Source: Coriobacteriaceae bacterium
GTDB lineage: Bacteria > Actinomycetota > Coriobacteriia > Coriobacteriales > UMGS124
DNA: 64,000 nucleotides
Reading direction: 5' to 3'
Assembly (NCBI GenBank): GCA_019421015.1
Contig: JAHZGC010000008.1
Coordinates: 86,006 to 150,005, forward strand
Part shown: one piece after another, positions 57,293-64,000 of the stretch
Layout: each line of letters begins with the position of its first letter
How positions within the stretch are numbered: position 1 is the stretch's first letter
Position numbers and translations under genes: made by a program
The notes under the pieces: model-generated
Seen by the model: only the letters and a program-made list of their open reading frames with translations
Database searches by the model: none
Told to the model about the DNA's origin: nothing

Positions 57293-58360
57293 ATGCGCGA
57301 CAAGCTCGAACAGCTTATCAAGAACTATGAGGACCTCGAGAAGCGCCTCTACGACCCTGCGGTGGTTTCAGATCCCAAAGAGTATGCCCGCCTCGCCAAG
57401 GAACGCTCGAGCCAGGCCCCCCTTGTGGAGAAGTCCCGCGAGTATGTGGGCGCCCTCGACGACATCGACGCGGCTCGAGAGCTCATGAAGGAAGAGAGCG
57501 ACCCCGACGTCAAGGCCATGCTCCAAGAAGAGGTCGAGGCGAACCAGGCCAAACTTCCCGAGCTTGAGGAAGAAATCAAGATCATGCTCATCCCGGGCGA
57601 TCCCAACGACGAGAAGAACACCATCGTCGAGATCCGTGCGGGCGTGGGCGGCGACGAGGCAGCCATCTTTGCCGGTGACATCTACAGCATGTACCGGCGC
57701 CTGGCCGACCGCAAGGGGTGGAAGATCGAGATCCTGTCCGCCTCTCCCTCCGAGGCGGGCGGCTACAAGACCATCGAGTTCAAGGTTTCCGGCGACAAGG
57801 TGTACTCCATCATGAAGTACGAAAGCGGGGTTCACCGCGTGCAGCGCATCCCCAAGACGGAGTCCCAGGGCCGCATCCAGACCTCCACGGCCACCGTTGC
57901 CGTTCTCCCCGAAGCCGACGAGATTGACGTCCATATCGAGGAGAAGGACCTGCGCATCGACACGTTCTGTGCCTCGGGGCCCGGTGGCCAGTGCGTCAAC
58001 ACGACCTATTCGGCCGTCCGCATTACCCACCTGCCCACCAACACGGTGGTCCAGTCCCAAGACCAGCGTTCGCAGATCCAGAACCGCGAGGTCTGCATGC
58101 AGGTGCTGCGCGCCCGCCTGTACGAGATGGAGCTCGAGCGCCAGCAGGCTGAGCTCGGTGCACAGCGGTCGAGCCAGATCGGCCACGGCGACCGCGCCGA
58201 GAAGATCCGCACCTACAACCAGCCCCAAGATCGTGTGACCGACCACCGCATTGGGTTTAACTCCAGCTACAGTGCGGTTTTGACAGGCGACAGCCTCGAT
58301 AGCGTGACCGAGGCCCTTGCCGCCGCCGACCGAGCGGAACGTTTGGCCCAGGCCGTCTAA
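57293..58360 (+). CDS. prfA: Peptide chain release factor 1 (355 aa)
   Basis: Complete class I release factor: N-terminal helical domain, stop-codon domain with the PxT-type motif (RIPKTESQGRIQTS), GGQ loop (SGPGGQCVNTTYSAVRITH) and C-terminal helix. It recognises UAA and UAG. The GGQ context GPGGQC differs from the usual GAGGQH. The ATG at 57293 has AAAAGGAG upstream. Its methylase gene prmC lies one gene downstream. Confidence 0.96.
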   Translation: MRDKLEQLIKNYEDLEKRLYDPAVVSDPKEYARLAKERSSQAPLVEKSREYVGALDDIDAARELMKEESDPDVKAMLQEEVEANQAKLPELEEEIKIMLIPGDPNDEKNTIVEIRAGVGGDEAAIFAGDIYSMYRRLADRKGWKIEILSASPSEAGGYKTIEFKVSGDKVYSIMKYESGVHRVQRIPKTESQGRIQTSTATVAVLPEADEIDVHIEEKDLRIDTFCASGPGGQCVNTTYSAVRITHLPTNTVVQSQDQRSQIQNREVCMQVLRARLYEMELERQQAELGAQRSSQIGHGDRAEKIRTYNQPQDRVTDHRIGFNSSYSAVLTGDSLDSVTEALAAADRAERLAQAV

Positions 58361-58409
58361 GCCGCCTTGGGCGGCCTTGACGGCGAGGATACGGCGAAAA
58401 GGAAACGGT

Positions 58410-59849
58410 ATGCAGTGTGTCGACCGATGGGGAATACGGGGGTTCGGCTCCACTGGCCGCGACGGTTCGCGGTTGAGACGGCTCGCAATCGCTGCGGCGC
58501 TGCTTGTGGCGATGCTCTTGGTCCCCCCGGTCGGCACGGCCTATGCCGACGAGTTCGGGTACTGCACGGTTTCGGGTGTGGGCGGCGTGGCAGAAGACGC
58601 CCGCTTCGAGACGCTTTCTGCGGCACTGGGGGCCGTGAACTCCTGCGACCCGTCGTTGCAGGCAGAGGGGTCCAGCGTCGCCATCGTGGTCCACGGGATG
58701 CTTTCGGTCGATGTGCAGGAGGCCGAGACGGGCGTTTTTGAATTCTCCTTTCCCGCTGCCGGCGCGTCCTGTTCGGTTGTCGGGTCCGACGGCTCCCGTA
58801 TAGACGCCTACGACTCCGCGGGCTCAGGACGCCCCCTGGCCGTTTCCAACGCTTCCGGCAGTCTGGCTGTGCGGGGGATTTCGGTGGGCTATCCGCTCGC
58901 CCTTTCATCGGGAGGGTCCCTGGCCGTCGAGGGGTGTGCGTTCGAGTCCTCGGTTACCTGCGGCTCCTGGGGGAGCGTCGTGGTCTCGGACAGCCGTTTC
59001 ACGGCTTGGGAACCTTCACCCTCGGCGGCGGTAAGCGTCAGCCTCTTGGCCCCGGGATCCACCTTCTCCTTCTCCAACAACCAAGTTGACTCCCACGCCG
59101 TCGGAGTGGCTTGCAGCATCGTCGACGCGACCTCCCATGCCAGCTTTGCCCAGAACTCGTTTGACCTCGACGGCACGGCGGTCGATACCTCTTTGACGAC
59201 CCCCTGTGCGGTACTGCTCGAGGGCGGCCCCTGGGGTCCTGCGAGCATCACCTACCAGGACAATGCCTTCTCTTCGAACGCGGCGTGCTCGACGTTTGTG
59301 CTTGGCCCTTCGTGCTTGGTGGCCGAGTCTTATGACCCGGCTGTTCCTGCTCAAAGCGTGGCTGACGACACGCTCACGGCCGCTGCCGTGAGCTTGCTTT
59401 TTGACCAGCAGCCCATTGGGTCGTCCGATGTGGCCGTGTCGCTCGACCCGTCCCGAGGCGACTGCGCCTCTGCGGCAGAAGTGTGGTCGGCCTCCCAGCT
59501 CCTCCTGGGTGTCGGGGGGGACCCTGCGGCCGATGCGACCGCGTCGGTCACCGTGAGCTATGATGCCAACGGCGCCACGGCCGGCGTGGCTCCCGAACCC
59601 GTGCAGCTGGAGGTGGGCCAGTCTACCACCGTGTCCCATATGGGGTCGCTGGTAAACACCGGGTATGTTTTTGAGGGTTGGAGCACGGAGCCCGACGGGT
59701 CCGGTTCCTTCTATGCCGTCGGCCAAGTCATTCTTCCCGAGGCGGACATGGTGCTCTATGCCCAGTGGGCTCCCACGGGTACGGTAGGAACCTACGCGGT
59801 GACCTTGACCGACGCTCCCGCAGCCGGCCTCGAGCTTGAGGCGGCCTAA
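58410..59849 (+). CDS. Secreted protein with C-terminal InlB B-repeat, between prfA and prmC (479 aa)
   Basis: A signal peptide (LRRLAIAAALLVAMLLVPPVG, cleavage near AYADE) is followed by about 340 residues rich in Ser, Val, Ala and Gly in alternating short strands, suggesting a right-handed beta-helix or adhesin-like fold (SLAVRGISVGYPL, SLAVEGCAF, SVVVSDSRF). The C-terminal 75 residues are an InlB B-repeat (VSYDANGATAG, then GYVFEGWSTEPDGSGSFY, VLYAQWA). There is no LPxTG anchor. ATG after AAAAGG. The stop overlaps the prmC start (TAATG), so the two are translationally coupled. Function unknown. Confidence 0.75.
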   Translation: MQCVDRWGIRGFGSTGRDGSRLRRLAIAAALLVAMLLVPPVGTAYADEFGYCTVSGVGGVAEDARFETLSAALGAVNSCDPSLQAEGSSVAIVVHGMLSVDVQEAETGVFEFSFPAAGASCSVVGSDGSRIDAYDSAGSGRPLAVSNASGSLAVRGISVGYPLALSSGGSLAVEGCAFESSVTCGSWGSVVVSDSRFTAWEPSPSAAVSVSLLAPGSTFSFSNNQVDSHAVGVACSIVDATSHASFAQNSFDLDGTAVDTSLTTPCAVLLEGGPWGPASITYQDNAFSSNAACSTFVLGPSCLVAESYDPAVPAQSVADDTLTAAAVSLLFDQQPIGSSDVAVSLDPSRGDCASAAEVWSASQLLLGVGGDPAADATASVTVSYDANGATAGVAPEPVQLEVGQSTTVSHMGSLVNTGYVFEGWSTEPDGSGSFYAVGQVILPEADMVLYAQWAPTGTVGTYAVTLTDAPAAGLELEAA

Positions 59850-60730
59850 TGGAGTGGACCGTGCGCAAGGCCCTTGAGTGGACGGCCGGATACCTTGAGC
59901 GCAAGGGGGACGAACACCCACGGCTTTCGGCCGAGTGGCTCCTGTGCGCGGCCACGGGCCTTACGCGCGTCGAGGTGTACATGAACTACGACCGTCCGCT
60001 GGTGGCCGATGAGCTGGCAACGCTGCACGCCGGAGTTGAACGTCGCGGGAGGGGCGAGCCGTTGCAGTACGTTACGGGGGAGATGCCTTTTAGGCACATC
60101 GTTTTGAAATGTGCCCCTGGCGTGCTTATCCCCCGTCCCGAGACCGAGGTTCTCGTCGACTGTGTCCTCGACTATCTAGACGGTCTGGGGGTGGTGGCCG
60201 AGACCCCTCGGATTCTCGAAATTGGCACCGGTACCGGCTGCATCGCGCTGTCCTTGGCAGGGGAGCGCCCCTCGGTCTACGTCGCGGCTACCGACATCTC
60301 TCCTCAGGCCTATGATCTTGCGGTTCGCAACCGCGATGCCCTCGATTTGTCGGAGAGGGTCGACCTCTATCTCACCGACCTCGCCGAAGGGGTGCCGGGG
60401 GTTGACGAGGGCACGTTCGACGTGCTTGTGTCCAACCCTCCGTACATTCCCTCGGCGCTGGTTCCCACGCTGCCACCCGAAGTGTCGAGCTATGAGCCCG
60501 AGCTTGCCCTCGACGGCGGTCCAGACGGCCTCGACGTGTTTCGCCGTATCGTTGGGCAAGCTGTCGCTGCGTTGCGCCCCGGCGGTCTTTTGGCCTGCGA
60601 GCTCCACGAGGACTGCCTGCAGGCGGCCGCCTGCGAGTCGCTGGTTCTTGAGCATTTTAAAGACGTCCGGGTCGTTCAGGACCTCACCCATCGCGACCGT
60701 ATCCTTTTGGCGGTCCGCAGCGGAGAATAG
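59849..60730 (+). CDS. prmC: Release factor glutamine N5-methyltransferase (293 aa)
   Basis: SAM-dependent methyltransferase with ILEIGTGTGCIALSLA for SAM binding and the substrate motif NPPYIP, preceded by the small helical N-terminal domain that contacts the release factor. It methylates the Gln of the GGQ motif of RF1 and RF2. It starts one base inside the stop of the secreted-protein gene and is followed closely by tsaC. Confidence 0.95.
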   Translation: MEWTVRKALEWTAGYLERKGDEHPRLSAEWLLCAATGLTRVEVYMNYDRPLVADELATLHAGVERRGRGEPLQYVTGEMPFRHIVLKCAPGVLIPRPETEVLVDCVLDYLDGLGVVAETPRILEIGTGTGCIALSLAGERPSVYVAATDISPQAYDLAVRNRDALDLSERVDLYLTDLAEGVPGVDEGTFDVLVSNPPYIPSALVPTLPPEVSSYEPELALDGGPDGLDVFRRIVGQAVAALRPGGLLACELHEDCLQAAACESLVLEHFKDVRVVQDLTHRDRILLAVRSGE

Positions 60731-60738
60731 GTGTCGTG

Positions 60739-61392
60739 ATGGCGGGTATCGCTTGTGTCAAACGGGTTTCTGCCGACGATTCCGGTGCGCAGGTTCTGGC
60801 CGAGGCGCTCCGTGGCGGGGGTGTGGCTGTCTTTCCGACCGATACCGTCTATGGGATCGCCCAGTCGGTGCTCTCCAACCCCAGCGGGGCCCAGGCCCTT
60901 TTCACCATCAAGCGCCGTCCTCTCGAAAAAGCCGTCCCTTGGCTTGTCGAGGGCGACGAGGCGCTTGCGAGGTTCGGCGTCGATGTGCCGGACTACGCCC
61001 GGGCCTTTGCCGAACGTTTTTGGCCTGGCGGTCTGACGCTGGTCGTTAAAGCGTCTGAGGAGGTGCCGGCGGCCTATAGGTCTTCCGACGGCACCGTGGC
61101 CCTTCGTTGCCCCGATTCCGCGTTTGTGCGGACGCTGATCCATGCGGTCGGCTCCCCTCTTGCTACCACAAGCGCCAATACGAGCGGCATGCCTGCCCCG
61201 ACCTCTTTCGACGACATCGAGGCCCGCATCCTCAACGAGGTCGATGCGGCGGCAGACGGTGGCATAACTCCTAAAGGGGTATCCTCTACCGTGGTTTTGT
61301 GCGTCGGCGACGTCGCGCATGTTAGCCGCAGGGGGGCGGTGCCCCCAGAAGCTTTGGACAGTATCCTGGACGATTATGGTTTGAGAGAGTGA
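60739..61392 (+). CDS. tsaC: L-threonylcarbamoyladenylate synthase, short TsaC/Sua5 type (217 aa)
   Basis: YrdC-fold motifs: GGVAVFPTDTVYGIAQ, FTIKRRPLEKAVPWLV (the KxR..KP region), WPGGLTLVVK, VALRCPD and TTSANTSG. It makes the threonylcarbamoyl-AMP used for the t6A modification of tRNAs. A GTG directly before the ATG (60736) is an alternative start. The prmC-tsaC order is common in bacteria. Confidence 0.93.
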   Translation: MAGIACVKRVSADDSGAQVLAEALRGGGVAVFPTDTVYGIAQSVLSNPSGAQALFTIKRRPLEKAVPWLVEGDEALARFGVDVPDYARAFAERFWPGGLTLVVKASEEVPAAYRSSDGTVALRCPDSAFVRTLIHAVGSPLATTSANTSGMPAPTSFDDIEARILNEVDAAADGGITPKGVSSTVVLCVGDVAHVSRRGAVPPEALDSILDDYGLRE

Positions 61393-61399
61393 TGCTCCG

Positions 61400-62422
61400 A
61401 TGGCCGAGATCCCTGCCATGGCACCCGAGACCGACAGCAAGGAGCTGTTGGACCAGGTAGGTCGCGAAGCGTTTAGCTTCCCGTCTTCGGACGGTGCCAC
61501 CACGGTGGTCGGGGATCTATGGACCCCGCCGCCTACGGTCGAGCCGGTTCTCCTGGTACAGCTCGTCCACGGTATGGCGGAGCACATTGGCCGCTACGAC
61601 CCCTTTGCAAGGGCCCTCGCCGTCCGTGGTTGCGTCGTGGCGGGCCACGACCACCTCGGCCACGGGCGCAGCGTGGCCGAGGGGCTTCCAAAGGAAGAGA
61701 GCTGGGGCCGGTTTATCCCCAATGCGGGGGCAGAGCATCTGGTGTCAGACGTCCAGTCGGCCCGCCTTTTGCTTGATGCCCGTTATCCGGATCTGCCCCA
61801 TGTGATGTTTGGCCATTCCATGGGCTCCTTTGTGCTCAGGACGTTTTTGGGCAAGCACGGAGAGGGGTTGGAAGGTGCCATCGTCTGCGGTACGGGATGG
61901 CAGCCACGGGCGGCGCTGGCAGTGGGGCGTGCGGTCACCTCTATAATCGGCCACGTGCGTGGATGGGGGTATCGCTCTGCGTTCGTGGACTCCCTGGCGG
62001 CCGGCGCCTATGCGCGTGTGTTCGCCGACGCCGAAGGTGGGGACCTCGCATGGCTCACCCGCGACGCCGCTCACCGGGACCTCTATCGCGACGATCCGGC
62101 GGCGGGTTTTGTCTTCTCGGTAGGCGCCTATCATGAGCTCTTCCGCCTCGTGGGGTTTGCCCAGGATAAGCATATCGTGCGCGGTATGCCGTCCGCTCTT
62201 CCGGTGTTTCTCATCGCAGGGTCGGACGACCCGGTCGGTGGCATGGGGGCGGCCATTCCCAAGGTTGCCTCCCTTATGGCCGAATGCGGCGTTCGCGATG
62301 TCGAGCAAAAGCTGTATCCCGGCGCACGTCATGAGATTCTCAACGAGACGAACCGGAGCGAAGTCTTGCAAGATATCGTAGACTGGCTGCGACGCAAGGG
62401 GTTGCTCAATGACCGGCAATAA
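61400..62422 (+). CDS. Alpha/beta hydrolase, monoacylglycerol lipase/serine aminopeptidase S33 type (340 aa)
   Basis: The oxyanion segment QLVHGMAEHIGRYDPFA, GHDHLGHGRS and nucleophile elbow FGHSMGS are the signature of monoacylglycerol-lipase/lysophospholipase proteins (Hydrolase_4). The acid is likely in AGSDDPVGGMG and the His in PGARHEILNET. Its last 14 bases overlap the start of glpK, so lipid-derived glycerol could pass straight to phosphorylation (inference). No signal peptide. Confidence 0.88.
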   Translation: MAEIPAMAPETDSKELLDQVGREAFSFPSSDGATTVVGDLWTPPPTVEPVLLVQLVHGMAEHIGRYDPFARALAVRGCVVAGHDHLGHGRSVAEGLPKEESWGRFIPNAGAEHLVSDVQSARLLLDARYPDLPHVMFGHSMGSFVLRTFLGKHGEGLEGAIVCGTGWQPRAALAVGRAVTSIIGHVRGWGYRSAFVDSLAAGAYARVFADAEGGDLAWLTRDAAHRDLYRDDPAAGFVFSVGAYHELFRLVGFAQDKHIVRGMPSALPVFLIAGSDDPVGGMGAAIPKVASLMAECGVRDVEQKLYPGARHEILNETNRSEVLQDIVDWLRRKGLLNDRQ

Positions 62423-63950
62423 CGACGGCCGACATGACCACCCGTACGTGCTTGCCATAGATTCGGGCACGACCTCCGTACGGGCCATTCTTTTTGATGC
62501 CTGTGGGCACCCGGTCGCGCAGGCGTCTCAGGAGATCGGGCAGCGGTATCCCCGACCCGGTTGGGTAGAGCACGACGCGACGGAGATCCTGGCAAAGCAG
62601 GCCTCCGTCATTTCCGAGGTGCAGTACGCGAGCGGGATTCATTCCGAGCACATAGCCGCTGTTGGTATTACGAATCAGCGGGAGACGACCGTTGTGTGGG
62701 ACCGGCATACGGGTGAGCCGGTGTCCAGCGCGATTTGCTGGCAGTGTCGACGCACCGAGCCCCAGATAGCCCGTCTGCGCAAAGAGGGCTGGGCATCTAA
62801 GATACGCGAAAAAACGGGCCTGGTCCTCGACCCGTATTTCTCCGCCACAAAGGTCTCTTGGATCCTCGAGAACGTTCCGGGGGCCCGGGCGCGCGCGGAG
62901 ACGGGCGACCTTTTGTTCGGAACCATAGACAGCTGGCTTATTTGGAACTTTACGGGCGGAGAGGTCCATGCCACCGACCGCACCAATGCAAGCCGCACGA
63001 TGCTCTACAACATACGGGAGCTCTGTTGGGACGAGGAGCTGCTCGAGCTGTTCGGAATCCCAGCTAACATGCTGCCCGCCGTGCTGCCTTCGGCGGCAAA
63101 CTATGGCAGGGTGACGGCGGAGCTCATGTCTAGGAGGCCGCCCATTTGCGGAGTTGCGGGCGACCAGCAGGCGTCCCTGTTCGGGCACTGCTGCTTTTTG
63201 CCCGGCGACGTCAAGGCGACCTACGGCACGGGCTGTTTTATCCTCATGAATACCGGTTCTGAACCGGTCGAGTCAAAAAGCGGCCTCGTTACCACCATTG
63301 CGGCAACAGCGGACGACTCAGTGGGATATGCCCTCGAAGGTTCCGTTTTTAACGCCGGTTCGGTGGTCACGTGGCTTAAAGATGAGATGGGGCTTGTCCA
63401 AAACGCCGAAGAGACCGAGGCACTCGCCCAATCGCTGCAAAGTACCGACGGCGTCTACTTTGTCCCGGCCTTCACCGGCCTCGGCGCGCCCTGGTGGGAT
63501 CCCCAGGCTCGGGGAACCATCAGCGGGTTGACGCGCGGGTCGGGTCGAGCCCATATCGTGCGAGCCGCCCTCGAAAGCATTGCGTTCCAGGCCGCCGACG
63601 TGATCGATGCGATGAAAAAAGACTCAGGCTGCAATGTCGAACGGCTTGCCGTGGACGGCGGGGGTTCCCACAACGCGTTTACCATGCAATGGCAGGCCAA
63701 TATGTTGGGATGCCCGGTGGTCAGGTCGGCGACGAGCGAGGCCACGGCCCTGGGCGCCGCCTACCTGGCGGGGCTCTATGCGGGGGTTTGGGAGGATCCC
63801 GCGAAGTTGCGGGAGAAGCAGGGGGCTGGGACGAGCTTCATCCCGTCTTTGGCGGCGCAGGAACGTATGCGGTGCCTAGAAGGATGGCATCAGGCGCTAG
63901 AACGGTGCCTTGCAGGCAGTTTGGCAGGGGAGAAGGGCCCGCTATCCTGA
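62409..63950 (+). CDS. glpK: Glycerol kinase (513 aa)
   Basis: FGGY-family kinase: AIDSGTTSVRAILFD and the following YPRPGWVEHDATEI, GITNQRETTVVWD, and C-terminal ATYGTGCFILMNTG, GGGSHNAFTMQWQANML. Length normal for GlpK. It makes sn-glycerol 3-phosphate from glycerol and ATP. The ATG overlaps the end of the lipase-like gene. The order lipase then glpK suggests use of glycerolipids. The gene ends 50 bp before the window edge. Confidence 0.94.
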   Translation: MTGNNDGRHDHPYVLAIDSGTTSVRAILFDACGHPVAQASQEIGQRYPRPGWVEHDATEILAKQASVISEVQYASGIHSEHIAAVGITNQRETTVVWDRHTGEPVSSAICWQCRRTEPQIARLRKEGWASKIREKTGLVLDPYFSATKVSWILENVPGARARAETGDLLFGTIDSWLIWNFTGGEVHATDRTNASRTMLYNIRELCWDEELLELFGIPANMLPAVLPSAANYGRVTAELMSRRPPICGVAGDQQASLFGHCCFLPGDVKATYGTGCFILMNTGSEPVESKSGLVTTIAATADDSVGYALEGSVFNAGSVVTWLKDEMGLVQNAEETEALAQSLQSTDGVYFVPAFTGLGAPWWDPQARGTISGLTRGSGRAHIVRAALESIAFQAADVIDAMKKDSGCNVERLAVDGGGSHNAFTMQWQANMLGCPVVRSATSEATALGAAYLAGLYAGVWEDPAKLREKQGAGTSFIPSLAAQERMRCLEGWHQALERCLAGSLAGEKGPLS

Positions 63951-64000
63951 CCCCCTCCTACCGCGGCTACCGCGCCGAGGAGCGCGTCTGGCTCCCCGGG
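63951..64000 (+). other. Possible start of a further gene at the window edge
   Basis: After glpK a plus-strand frame reads TPSYRGYRAEERVWLPG with only G or C in third codon positions, as expected of real genes here. No clear start codon or ribosome site can be seen in the remaining bases; a GTG at 63905 inside glpK is the only candidate. Too short to assign. Confidence 0.25.

Noticed and set aside
1..64000. tRNA, rRNA or tmRNA genes, prophage or transposase genes
   Set aside because: No cloverleaf with a TTC-type T-loop, no rRNA signature and no integrase or transposase motif was recognised by eye; a tRNAscan and HMM search would be needed to exclude them fully.

Overview
The window is high-GC DNA (about two thirds G+C by eye) with strong GC3 bias. 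The gene families point to an anaerobic or microaerophilic gut-type actinobacterium of the class Coriobacteriia (Eggerthella, Slackia, Olsenella or Collinsella relatives). The main reasons are LuxR regulators with about 12 membrane spans, three Tat-exported FAD oxidoreductases of the fumarate/urocanate reductase type, an orphan TorD chaperone, and a hisZ-hisG fusion heading a complete his operon. Genus cannot be settled from the sequence alone.

Layout. 1-10.3 kb holds membrane LuxR regulators alternating with exported redox proteins: a Tat Fe-S protein, and a Tat flavoprotein with its own ferredoxin. An orphan hypA and a two-domain hydrolase also lie here. 10.5-14.4 kb holds an XRE regulator, a BaiA-like short-chain dehydrogenase, a release-factor-like rescue protein, XdhC and TorD. 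14.5-21.5 kb holds a large hybrid sensor kinase, then a D-aspartate cell-wall locus (D-aspartate ligase, Asp/Glu racemase, LysR regulator). In that locus the ligase is frameshifted at an A7 run and the regulator carries a C12 run. A deformylase-like protein lacking the catalytic Glu follows. 21.7-44 kb is a mosaic of small units: two coiled-coil cysteine peptidases (NlpC/P60 type), two more flavoproteins each beside a regulator, a copper module (csoR, copA with an in-frame copZ tail), a trigger-factor-like lipoprotein, a marR-MATE pair, serS, a small alarmone synthetase, a HAD phosphatase and a TrpR-like regulator. 44.5-64 kb is a dense same-strand housekeeping block: dnaE, hisZG-D-C-B-H-A-F-I-E, a PHP phosphatase, prfA, a secreted InlB-repeat protein, prmC, tsaC, a lipase-like hydrolase and glpK.

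The most striking unexplained structure is a family of about 100-bp imperfect palindromes. There are eight copies plus one miniature between 13.6 and 43.6 kb, all intergenic, several touching a stop codon at a CTAG-type end. They share a GC-rich core hairpin, but their outer arms belong to different sequence classes that still pair with themselves. None occurs in the his/prfA block. A second, AT-rich element occurs twice (23.04 and 44.1 kb) with conserved blocks at identical spacing.

The genes form recognisable functional groups: extracellular electron-acceptor reductases under membrane-bound LuxR or LysR control; cell-wall assembly and remodelling (D-Asp ligase, racemase, two cysteine peptidases, extracytoplasmic foldase); copper defence with a CsoR operator inside a near-consensus promoter; complete histidine biosynthesis; and translation termination (RF1, its methylase PrmC, an RF-like rescue factor). 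No tRNA, rRNA, CRISPR array, transposase or phage gene was seen.
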